Shown: one piece after another, positions 7,118 through 16,494 of the stretch
Position numbering within the stretch: the stretch's first letter is position 1
Layout of the letters: every line of letters begins with the position of its first letter
Assembly: GCA_036939755.1 (NCBI GenBank)
Contig: JALLAZ010000233.1
Location: 1-18,947, forward strand
Length of the DNA: 18,947 nt
Direction: 5' to 3'
Source of the DNA: Stephanodiscus triporus
Lineage: Eukaryota > Bacillariophyta > Thalassiosirophyceae > Thalassiosirales > Thalassiosiraceae
Program-made: the position numbers and the translations under genes
Notes under the pieces: model-generated
Seen by the model: the letters and a program-made list of their open reading frames with translations, nothing else
Databases searched by the model: none
Told to the model about the DNA's origin: nothing

Positions 7118-10113
7118 TCAACTTCCATTCACCAAGCCAAGCGCACCTCGTATAGCACGCGAGGTTCTAATCTCAAGAACTTCAACTGCCACGAGTTGAA
7201 CCACACTCATCAGTTCTGCAAGTATTGGAGCAGATAATTCTCGCCTCTCCTCTTCGCGAAAGAGGCTAAGCAAGCCTTGCGCAAATTCTCTTGCCGATTC
7301 CATGCTTTCTTTGTGATTATCGCCTCCACTTTTCACCTCCCCCAATACAAGCGCAGACTGGATCACCTCTGCGACTGCTTTCATCTCTTCCATACGCCTT
7401 GTGTTTATTGGCCCATTTCCACCAGGTAATGGTCTAATGAGGCCTCTTGACAAGCGAAGCAAATAGCTCTCTCCCATGCTGGCCATCCCATCAATCGCTT
7501 CAGCTAATTCGTGTATGAGAGGTTCTTTCAGGAAGAGGCCGGTCTTACTCGTCATGAATTTTAAGAACAGATCTATTGTCTTCCTCGAGACGCTGACTTT
7601 ATCCTCGTCGTTATCCTTCGAGGGATCGTATGATCGACTGGCCTTTTCCGCAAGGACCAAAAGGTCTCGAAGACGGCCCCAGTCTACTTCTCTACCTTCG
7701 CCGTTTACGGTGAGGATTCTTACCAATAAATCATCCAATGCTTTTGGTGTCTGGTCGACTCCTTCTGGCGATAGCAGCTGCTTCAACACGTATGGATAGG
7801 AGCCTCTAATCAACCTGAAATTTGGATCGACAGCCAGAGCAAATCCTTCCAATATGGTCAGGCTGCGAATTATTATGATGATATATGGAGGGATTTTGAA
7901 CTTGCGACATGTGATGTGTTACGAGAAAATGACGAATAATATGAGATTGGTCAAATAACTCTGTATGCCTGTTATAATATGCATGTCCACCTTACCTTGA
8001 GCAAATTGTCGCGGGATATTGTATCCAATTCTACTTGAAGTTGCGAAAAGCTTAACTCGCTTGCTTTATTCGATCCGCCAGTGGCATTCTTCAGGGCCTT
8101 CCTCAATCGTGGAACAAGAATATCAACTTGAGTTGTATCCTCGAGAAATCCAAGCTGCATTGCGAGCGAAAAGGTCAAACGTCAGATACACATCATGTAG
8201 AGCGCAAGTAAAGGCAGTGCACGCTTTCTCTACCTTTAAGAGATTTTCTGTTGTTAGGGCAAGATCTCTATTTTTCAGGCCCAAGACAAGCCCGATAAGG
8301 CCATACCGATCACTTTCAGGAATATCCGACTGTGACAAAAGGAAAAGGGTAATTGTGGTTGATAGACATTTGTATCAAAGAGGATCTTGTGTCACCTCTT
8401 TAGAAAAAAATCTTACCATCATTCCAAAGTCTATTATACCCAATGCCGAACGACCTCGTTCGCCAATTCCACGGACGTCGTTTGGTCCTTTAATAGTTCT
8501 CAAGAGATTGCCTCGATGTGGGTCAGCGTGGAACAACCTGTTAGATGATGTGGTAAAATTATGGACATGTGCATGTGAAAGGATACTGGTATTTCAACAA
8601 TCAACCCGACACTTACCCCGTCCTCAGTAGTTGATCTGTAGAGCAACGGAGGCCAATGCGTACCATATCAATGCCCTCAGGTCCCATCCATGGACCTTTC
8701 GTCCCCTCCACCCACTCCATGACAAGCACTTTCTTTCTAGTAAGTTGAGTGCATGCGGCTGGCACGACAACGTCGTCCCACTCTCCGTACAAACCTCGAA
8801 ATCGCTCGCAATTCTTAGCTTCCCTCACATAGTCAAGTTCGCCAAAAAGTTGCATTCCAAAAGTGTCTGCTATGGCAACAATATCTCCACCTCGAAACTT
8901 CGATAGCCACATGGCCGTACGTCGGATAAGGTACATGTCCAAAGCTGCGGATGCAACAACATCTGATCGCAAAGTAGGTCGAATGTGCGAACACTTTAAT
9001 TAGAAGTATGACAACAACTGATTCAAATACATTCTGCGATTCCCACCAACCTGGTCTTTGGATTTTGATTGCCACAGTCCTGCCACCCCATCTGGCTGCC
9101 TCTGCCTTTCCTATTGCGGCTTCAAGAACTGGGCCTCGCCGTATCCGTGCTTTGTACTACGTGGGAGCAGAAAAAAGACATGATACTTTGAAGTTAGGTT
9201 GATTGCAAAGATAAGTAGATCAGATACAAAAAAATGCGCACTATGCCTTACCACCTGACCGATGGACGCAGAAGCAACCACGCGATAATCGTTGTAAAAC
9301 TCAAACATTTGTAACACGGGGTCAGACTCCACCAATCGACTCAACCTCGTTTTGCCAATTCCTGGTGTCTGTTTGGAGTTGTTGGACTCCATTCGTTTAG
9401 CATTATTAATTCTAGGCAAAAGATCCGAGAGCTCTTCTCTCATAATATTCATGGCATCCAAATCAGGAAAACTTCCCACTTCGTCAACCAATTTTCCCAA
9501 TTCCTCTGCCCAAATTTTGCTCTTCAATAAATCAGGACGAAGGCTCAGTGCTTGACCGGATTTGATAAGGGCTACACTTTTAGATCTAACTAGGTGCATC
9601 CGCAGTTCTTCACCTCTTTTCCTTTCTACGCCTTCATCATCATCTATTTTAAGTGTTTTATCCATTACAAGTCCCAAATACCAGCCTTAAAAGCAGAAGT
9701 GATTTATTTGATGACGATGAAACGTTAAATTCGTTATTAATAGAAGTTGAATGATGAATTTACTCACCTAGCAAAGGCAATCCAAGCATATTCAGTCTCA
9801 GCACAATCTCCCATGGTCGTTGGTCATAGAAGTTGAGAATAGACTGGGCATTATAACCCACGTTGAACAAAGAAGTAGAATAAGTGTGTTCCTGCGCCAC
9901 GCGTTCATTCGCTACAGGAGCAGAAGCGTGAAACTTTGTTTCGCTCAACCTGAAACATCGCTTATGATTTCGCAGCGATGTTATTAATTGTGACGAGTAG
10001 GCGTAAGCACCGATCGAAGGCAGATTGTCTATGTTTGTCATGCAAACCACTACGGAGCTTAGCAACAAGCTGCATCCGTTCCTATTCCTGTTGCTTGACA
10101 TTATTTTTGTCAT
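7118..10113 (-). CDS. ABC1/ADCK (UbiB-family) atypical protein kinase, probably plastid
   Basis: Eight exons on the minus strand: 10113-9768, 9685-9252, 9156-9051, 8962-8617, 8537-8417, 8329-8234, 8154-7996 and 7900-7118. All introns are 79-95 bp with GT-AG ends, and phases agree throughout, giving 796 aa. Family motifs in order: KSGQ at 157-160 (within KSGQALSLRPDLL), Ala-rich loop ASASIGQV at 253-260, VAIKIQRP with the ATP-binding Lys291, GELDYVREA in exon 4, catalytic loop HADPHRGN at 414-421, and metal-binding DFG at 447-449. Arg replaces the usual Pro of HxDPHPGN. Members regulate prenyl-lipid (ubiquinone, plastoquinone, tocopherol) metabolism. The N-terminus has a hydrophobic stretch (CSLLLSSVVVCM) and a possible GAYA|YSS cleavage, compatible with plastid import. 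The start at ATG 10113 is uncertain, as ATG 10101 is also possible. It diverges from the SNF5-like gene. Confidence 0.88.
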
Positions 10114-10631
10114 GTCGAACGACGAATTCACTATCGCTAGTATCTCTTCGGATCCAAAAATTACAGCGAATGAACAACCTTGGTGCACAAGGGCTCAATG
10201 TCAACCAATGAACATGACAAATGGCTTGTTAACGCCGCCTCAACTTTCGGCCGGTGTCGGTTAGGGTTCGTCAACACAACAACAAAACCGAACTGCCGAC
10301 TCCTGCTGCTCCCGCCAACAAACACCAACATTATTGATCTCTCTTCAACTTGAAACTGACTGTGAGACACGGTCCGTCAGTGGTCGCAAAAGGGGTTGCA
10401 ATTTGTTTTTATCTACTCATCGCAGATATCGTACTACTCCTACTTACATCATGTTGTGGAGTACCATGCATGGAGAAAAAATAGATACCCGGGGGGAAGT
10501 ATGGGGGGAGTGCGCGAAACCAAACTCCTCTCTTTGTTTTGCTCAACACCATCAACCACATCCATAACGCTCCATCCACTCCACTTACTCCCCCAACTCT
10601 CTAACTCGGTCGACTTGCCAGCAATAATATC
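10114..10631. promoter_or_regulatory. Shared upstream region of divergent ABC1 kinase and SNF5-like genes
   Basis: These 518 bp separate two divergent starts and must hold both promoters. Nothing in it looks coding: the open frames here (such as 10025-10264 plus and 10161-10370 minus) lack recognisable motifs. A G-run near 10491-10508 and a CCATCAACCACATCC-type pyrimidine/CA-rich stretch before 10620 are the only compositional features I see. No clear TATA box. Confidence 0.5.
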
Positions 10632-11426
10632 ATGGCGGCAATTACAAACCTCGTCCCCATCAGAATAGACGCATCTTCATCCGACGGCGCCGTTAGAATT
10701 ATTGATACGCTGCTGTTGGACACAACATGCCTTCCCATTTCGCACGCCCATCCACCCCACGATGGGAATCCGTCAGGATTGAGCTCACTCTCTGGAGCGA
10801 GGGTTGAAAGTGTGTCTAATTTTTTCTCGATATCTTCCTTAATCGATTCCAATGCTGCACACCTGATGGAGTCAGTGCTAGCAGATGCCGAGGTCTACGG
10901 GTCGGTGAGGTCGTCCTCCACAACTTTCATGGGTGGCAGGCTGGACTTACTGGGAGATACGAAATTGTGCCAGCAGGTCGAAAACCAGATCCGAACGCAG
11001 CTCAACATTGCAATGAGCACAGATAGAAAGGATTTGATAGCCGGTGATGGATCATTTCCTCGTGCATCGTCATCTGCAGAACACTTGAACAATGAGTCAA
11101 ACATTGTAAGGATCAAAATCCGCCTTCGTCACGATAATATTGTCGTAGTGGATGAATTCGATTATGATGTAAACACCTCTGGGCTGGAAGGGAGTGACCC
11201 CTTCTCGATAGCGAGTAGCCTCGTGCAGGACATGAAACTGCCACCCGAGTTAGCTCCATCTATTGCGGCATCCATAGTGGAGCAAATTTTTGGTGTGAAT
11301 GTCACGGATTCTTGGGATGGGTTTACAACAAATGCAGCTTTACGACAAAATCCGACTGCACTTGTTTTGGATACTGCAAGAGACGGAACATCGTCAGATT
11401 TTGCCCAAATTATGCTGAGTAATTGA
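10632..11426 (+). CDS. SNF5/SMARCB1-like chromatin-remodelling subunit
   Basis: Single exon, 264 aa, start ATCATGGCG at 10632. The beginning, ITNLVPIRIDASSSDGAVRI, matches the entry to the first SNF5 repeat (LVPIRL-type), followed by a long Ser-rich insertion and a helix with MESVLADAEVYG. Residues about 158-222 form a clearer second repeat: IKIRLRHDNIVVVDEFDYDV, then DPFSIASSLVQDMKLP and IAASIVEQIFG, the strand pair plus two helices typical of the Snf5 family (Pfam PF04855). In other eukaryotes SNF5/INI1 is a core SWI/SNF or RSC subunit in the nucleus that contacts the nucleosome. The first repeat is degenerate here and the protein is short compared with yeast Snf5, so it may be a lineage-specific paralogue. 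The 3' end converges on the TRIC gene 168 bp away, and CAATAAAG near 11568 may serve as its polyadenylation signal. Confidence 0.75.
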   Translation: MAAITNLVPIRIDASSSDGAVRIIDTLLLDTTCLPISHAHPPHDGNPSGLSSLSGARVESVSNFFSISSLIDSNAAHLMESVLADAEVYGSVRSSSTTFMGGRLDLLGDTKLCQQVENQIRTQLNIAMSTDRKDLIAGDGSFPRASSSAEHLNNESNIVRIKIRLRHDNIVVVDEFDYDVNTSGLEGSDPFSIASSLVQDMKLPPELAPSIAASIVEQIFGVNVTDSWDGFTTNAALRQNPTALVLDTARDGTSSDFAQIMLSN

Positions 11427-11594
11427 TGTCAGTATTGGACGATCATAGGGTAGCAACTTTGCTATCGTTAAATATTGTAATAATGCATTTTTACCACATG
11501 TATACTGTTTCTTGAATCGATAGGAGCCATCTTCACATTCCACAATTCAACATAGAAAAATTCATACAATAAAGAATCGTTTTCGTCCACCACT

Positions 11595-12613
11595 TCACTC
11601 TTTCTTAACCTTCTTCGCGGTCAACCCCAATCCATTCACGAGGCCAATAAAAATAAAGAACAAGGCCAAATGGAAGTGAGCCTTCTCCTTAGCACTGATC
11701 ACCCCCTCGCAGAAAGACGTGTTCAAGAACAAATGAACCAATGTGGCACCGATGCATGCTGAGATCATTGGATATTGCATCCCACCCTTGATGGGGTCAA
11801 GCCCTTTATTCATGGGTAAAAACGCCCCTCCGCAACCAGCAATTGTTCCGCACATGATGGGCCCAAAGAGGGGGAAGGAGAATAGGGAGGGGGCGATAGC
11901 AGCATTTGCGGCGAGCGTGAAAGTGAACACAACCTTTGCCCTGACTGCCTCATAAAGTACAATGATGATTGCCTAAGATGAATACGAACGAAGTGAGATG
12001 AGATTTCTTCAATAATTCTTTTGATGGATTCAAAAAATCAGTCAGATAGAACATACATTGACCATAGGCGACAGTTTGACAACCTCCCCAACTATTGGGA
12101 AGTAATGATGAATAGCAAAGGATATAAGAATGGCGATTGGATACGCGTCGTTTGACATGGGGACGGGGATGGAGTTGATAAAGAGAGGGACCAGAATGCC
12201 ACCGCCAGTACATGCGAGGATCATCGAGACGAGTTTGTACGAAACTGAAACGTTTGGGTTGGCAGCAAACACTTTGCTTCCTGATCATCGTGTGAAAGAT
12301 GGGGGATAAATGTTTCATGAACGCGGCCCTGTAGCATGCGAGAATATAAAAACAAATAATGCCCTATTATGACGCACCATGTAAAAAGGTATACCCCAAC
12401 TAATGAATGGAGGGAAGGTTCATGGATCGCAGTAGAAACAAGTCAGAAAAGTGAGTTCGTCTCACGGAGCCGATATCATCAACTCAGCCTTAGCGCACTC
12501 ACCATGCACATGTAGAGGACCTCTTTTTGATGCAGGAGAAGGAAATCGGCAACATCATTATCAATCATCCACGCCGTTGGATCGACTGGCGTGATTTTAC
12601 TGGCCTTTCCCAT
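11595..12613 (-). CDS. TRIC-type intracellular cation channel
   Basis: Four exons: 12613-12503, 12399-12378 (a 22-nt microexon), 12280-12057 and 11972-11595, giving 244 aa. Introns of 103, 97 and 84 bp have good GT-AG ends, and phases fit (0, 1, 0). The protein is mostly hydrophobic, with about seven helices. Family-like features are ILACTGGGILVPLFINS followed by PMSND and HHYFP, then IIIVLYEAVRAKVVF (counterpart of the KEV.RA helix), and a second half with GTIAGCGGAFLPMNKG. The two glycine-rich segments and the intervening YFP are what TRIC channels (Pfam PF05197) show. TRICs are trimeric K+ channels of ER membranes that balance charge during Ca2+ release. The identification rests on motif memory only. 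ATG 12679, in frame upstream, is an alternative start. It diverges from the next gene across 211 bp. Confidence 0.7.
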
Positions 12614-12824
12614 TATTGAAACGTGAAACAGGAGCGCTAGTACGGTGTGTGTCCGATCCTTCAATCCTTTTCTACGCATATCATATCGTCATTTCGCGGC
12701 GACGACGACAGATAACGATCTTACTTCTTTATCTCGCGCACGGCTATGTACGTACTTGGGCATCAAGGCGGAATTAGTATTATGCCGGCTTCAAGTACGC
12801 TCATCCCCGCGACGCACCAACAAC

Positions 12825-13250
12825 ATGACGATGACAACGTCGGAAACATCACGGCCAAAATCCGCTCTACAAGTAAATGGAGTACAAAATGGAGAATCGT
12901 GTCGCTCTTGCCTGTATACCGGGGTCGCCACATCCGTGGGGCTTTCGGGCTACTTCCTTTATTTAGCTATGGAAGAAGAGGTGCATCGAACAACCAAGCA
13001 GCAGCACAACAGCGGTGGGAGTGAATCCCCCCCTCATAAACCGCATGCAACAAATGGGGAAAGTAAGAACACAGCTTTTATTTCTCGATCAAACTCAAGT
13101 AAAAAGAATACTCCCACTGGCTTCCAATCATCGATCGCGAGTTTCATGCGGGGCAATCAAGGGCAGGTCCCAATGAAAAATCGACCATTTTTACTTGCAA
13201 TGAGCGCTGTTTGGTGTGTTGCTGGCGCATATCGACTTTATTTGAATTGA
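12825..13250 (+). CDS. Small two-helix membrane protein, DUF4536/DMAC1-like
   Basis: Single exon, 141 aa from ATG 12825, the first ATG in a longer open frame that begins without one. A CxxC pair sits in NGESCRSCLYTGVATSVGLS, directly before the first membrane helix (residues about 31-52). A Ser/His/Asn-rich, probably disordered loop follows, and a second helix closes the protein (FLLAMSAVWCVAGAYRLYLN). The CxxC-helix arrangement with a short second helix and a terminal Tyr-Arg recalls DUF4536 proteins such as DMAC1/TMEM261, a mitochondrial complex I assembly factor. The resemblance is short, so the function is a guess. MTMTTSET is a possible second or alternative start. Confidence 0.6.
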   Translation: MTMTTSETSRPKSALQVNGVQNGESCRSCLYTGVATSVGLSGYFLYLAMEEEVHRTTKQQHNSGGSESPPHKPHATNGESKNTAFISRSNSSKKNTPTGFQSSIASFMRGNQGQVPMKNRPFLLAMSAVWCVAGAYRLYLN

Positions 13251-13531
13251 TGCTATCTTATTGCGTGTGCCCTTGCCAATGGTTAGGATCTTCACAACGA
13301 GGCATTAAAATGTTCAGGTATTTCTGTAATTCAAATATGGAATAGTAATAACTAGCGGAAAGTCACTTATCATCGGCTATAGGGGGACTTTCTTTGTTGT
13401 GCGGATGAGGCTGAATACTTATCAATCAGGCTTTGGCTTGTTATGCCGCACTCTTCTGCGTGCGTGTGAACACTAATAGGTACAGTACAAAAGGTTGAAA
13501 CTGAAATATTTCAGCTAAATCGAAAGTAATA

Positions 13532-13998
13532 TCCGGAGAACTCTATGCAACGTCACATTATGGGTGGTGGAAGAAATTCCTTTGCTAGCAAATCCCGATC
13601 ATATTGCCCTACACGCCTCAATCGACAAATACCTTCTGCGGGCATCCTACTTTGAGATAGATAACGAGGACCTCATCGATCTCCTGGCACAAAGTTACTC
13701 AGGAGGAGCTGTATTCGTGAAATAAACAACTGCCCATGTCGTCATGATCGACTCTAAACGATAAAATCCTGCAAAGACGCAAGGAGAGCATTGGTCGGAT
13801 GGGGTTTTATTGATGAACAATATTTGTCATTGTCATCGAGTGCTGCTCGCTCAAGGGATGGGCAGGTGCAGAAGGGGCGCATTCGAGTGGGGAAGTTTAG
13901 AATCGTCGACCTCGCAGGCTCGAAGAGAAAATCGAAAACCAGAGCCATCGGCTTATTTATTAAATTCCCTATTTCTCATGGCAAATATCTGTTGTCCT
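13532..13998 (+). pseudogene. Relic of a kinesin motor domain
   Basis: Conserved kinesin landmarks appear in the right order and spacing but with stops and frame changes. 13567-13725 reads EIPLLANPDH, then KYLLRASYFEIDNEDLIDLL, close to the family's (Y/F)LVRASYLEIYNE..RDLL, and ends in TAA. Further on, in another frame (open 13791-14033), comes RVGKFRIVDLAGSKRKSKTR, matching switch II (VGKLxLVDLAGSERxSKT) near 13886-13945. Tentative traces are an SGE-T P-loop remnant at 13532 and an INLSLS-like stretch near 13964-13998 after a frame change. From P-loop to switch II is about 420 bp, as in an intron-free kinesin cDNA, which suggests a retrocopied or otherwise intron-less fragment. It cannot encode a functional motor. 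Confidence 0.75.
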
Positions 13999-14069
13999 AC
14001 ATAGTTCGTAACACGGATTTTCAACGCCGATGAATCCGACACATCCTTCTGATCCATTGCATGCATGTT

Positions 14070-16046
14070 TCACTCAAATGCGCCTGGAAGACCAAACGGA
14101 TCGGAACTATACTGATTGTCATACTCCACAGTGCCCACTATCGAGTCTAAGTTGTTTGCATTTTCTATTACAACATCCTCGCTCATTACATCGTACTCCT
14201 CCTCTTCATCCTCCTCCTCTCCGACCTGTTCCTCTAACACATCCTCTATTTCAATCATCTTGAATCGTCCCACGGGTTCAGGCTCTAGACCCCATCCTAC
14301 AATGACTGAGCCCTTGATTTCTATCTTTTTGCCCCCCCAATGAGATGGGTCACCTTCAATGCTATCTTTGCCACCATCTTCCACCTCGATAATATTACCC
14401 CAATAGCCTTTCTCGTCATCTTGAGTCACGCCTTTTCCCTCACTGTCCAATATGATTGTTCATATGAAAACGCTATGTTGCTGAGCATCAAGTAGCGAAT
14501 GTGATTCCATCTCGTCTCAAATCATACTTACCTAAATGTGGACCCAGAAACACTTCGACCGAAGCCAAAACGGTATACCATCATCCAAAGCTGATCACGT
14601 TTTTCTCCGATAATGCTCCATTTTCCTCTCAATATCGTGGATGAACCTAAGCCAAAGAGTGTTGAGAAAGTATTATTTGCGAACAACTCTACCGCCATGA
14701 CCTACGGAATGAAGAGAAAACAAAGCAAGTAAGTCAGAGTGTAAGATTGGAAATCAGAAATTCACACCAACCATCCATACCTGCATGTTCTGTCCAGGCT
14801 TGAGATCCTCTTCCTTCTTCTCTCTTGCGGTCGGCTCGTACTCATCCTGCACATACTTATTCTCCGTCTTATCCCATCTTTCAAATTTCTTCTTTCGCTT
14901 GGGCAGTGGGAATGACGATAGGTAAAATCGCTTGCCTACTAGATCACTCTTTCGAAATAGTTCTACTACATCGTCTGCATTGTCTGGAAGTTTGGCGTTA
15001 TATTCCCCCAAGACTTGTCGCAGCTGAAAACGACCTTTTGATATAGGGCGAATAATGGGCTGCTCAAAAAATGACTTGTGTGTGTCCAGGAGTGAATTCA
15101 TGGCGATCAGCGCGGATGAGGATTCCGAACTGGATATGAAAAGAAAATATGACAAATGATACAACCCGGAATAAGAATGACTTACCGGATGAGTTTTCGG
15201 GTACATAAATTTGCCAGTCGTTATCTTTCCTTTGGGTATAGAAAGATAGACATCAATTGAGCCCTTTCTGGGCTGCGACGACGACGACGACGACGAGACG
15301 CTAGCTTCGTCATCCCCAGACGCATCCCGACTTTGCTCTATGGCTGGATTCTCAGTCAAACTCTCCTCCGATTGAACCGCCACCTTGCCCACCAATATGG
15401 TATCCGCCTCTGCACTTCCATCGCCGTCGTCGTCATCATATACCGAAAAGGGTTTCTTCTCTGGGCGATCGGCCGCGAGGATGAGGTTGCCATCGACGAA
15501 ATCCCACGTACCCTTCCAAGCAAATGACTCTCGCTCTCGTTTGGAAACTTCCATCTCCAGCTTTTCCTCGAGTGAGTTTTCTTCGTCGGCGCCATCGCTG
15601 AATCTCAGTGCCTGGCATTGCTCAAATGTGTGGTCGTCTTTGATCTTGATGAATATTTCCGTCTGTTTCTTTGGCGTTTGTCCAAGGATGTTCATACCAT
15701 TATCCAGCTCGGATTTCTTGCTCTTGGGGAAGGTTGTAAACTCCTTCATGGGCAGGAATCCCCGAAGCTTCCAAATCGTTTTGGGGTCGGGAGATGCCGA
15801 CTGAGGAGGGAAAAATCCTCGCCCGCGCTTCCTATTCCGCTCGAACGGCAATCCTTCATCGTCGAGTGAGGTGAGGCGCCACACGCCTTGGAGTGCCCGC
15901 GGATCGACATCGCCGAGGGAGTACGCGGCGGCGACATTAAGGACGGTTAGGAAGGAGAAGGCAACGCCGATGAGCAGCATTGTGGCGAGGGTGCGTCTCG
16001 TTCTGTTATATTCAAGCGCTAAAATTCCGTGGCGATCATAGATCAT
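14070..16046 (-). CDS. Conserved-looking protein of unknown function with N-terminal signal/anchor
   Basis: Four exons: 16046-15186, 15074-14781, 14701-14532 and 14442-14070, giving 565 aa. Introns are 111, 79 and 88 bp, phases 0, 0, 2. A hydrophobic segment (MLLIGVAFSFLTVLNVAAAYS, residues about 23-43) acts as signal or anchor, and ATG 15980 at its start is an alternative. Then follow LQGVWRLTSLDDEG, WKGTWDFVDGNLILAADRP (strand-like, lipocalin-flavoured), an Asp run, a Ser run, GKFMYPKTHP joined to SFFEQPIIRP, GRFQLRQVLGEYNAKL, and in exon 3 TFSTLFGLGSSTILRGKWSI and MVYRFGFGRSVSGSTF. The tail is strongly acidic (EEQVGEEEDEEEEYD). Paired GVW and GKW/GTW segments suggest two related beta-rich modules. 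I do not recognise the family. Plastid or secretory targeting is inferred only from the leader. It diverges from the gene at 16495. Confidence 0.7.
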
Positions 16047-16494
16047 AGCGAAGGACACCAAAACTAAATGGAGAATGATGCGATTCGGTCAGTCCAAAGG
16101 ATGTTAACAAAGGGTACGATACTTCGTTTAGAGAGAGTGTGTGAAGGTCTTCTGCAGCCCAGCAATGCGTTCGTGAGGACGGAGTGGCCGCTGTTGGTAC
16201 TAAGAAGAAATAGTCGAAGTTTTGGGAAGGCGTTGCAGACATCACAAAACATCTTGCTTCCATCCCCTCTCGCTCCTCCTGCTTCGGAATTTGCCAAAAA
16301 AAAATGTTCTTTCTTCCAGCCCCCCCGCCACATGTTTCTAGAGTAGGTATCTACCTAGAGAGTGTATCGTACTGTAGATGATGTTGTTGTGAAGCACCGC
16401 AAATCCACCAAAGGCTGCTTCTGGTCAGAAAGATCGCCACTCTGAGGTTAAACTAAACACATAACTGTGTGCTATCCAGCACTCCAGTTCAAAG
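16047..16494. promoter_or_regulatory. Divergent upstream region, 448 bp
   Basis: This stretch separates the starts of the unknown genes at 16046 (minus) and 16495 (plus). Frames that are open across part of it have no recognisable motifs, overlap each other and are judged to be chance. A 6-bp inverted repeat TAGGTA-TC-TACCTA lies near 16344. An A9/C6 homopolymer pair sits near 16296-16326. No TATA box is obvious. Confidence 0.4.

Noticed and set aside
12378..12440. Reading FPPFISWGIPFYM through the TRIC microexon region
   Set aside because: Attractive as a membrane loop, but it needs the wrong phase from exon 1, and a TGA sits just upstream with no acceptor between.
12645..12824. N-terminal extension of the DMAC1-like protein
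   Set aside because: The open frame begins at GTG with no ATG before 12825 and overlaps the start of the divergent TRIC gene.
14116..14343. Plus-strand Ser/Pro-rich frames over 14030-14343
   Set aside because: Antisense shadow of the acidic tail encoded by the last exon of the minus-strand gene.
16068..16346. Plus-strand 92-codon frame between divergent genes
   Set aside because: No motifs, overlaps opposite open frames, and lies in the promoter interval.
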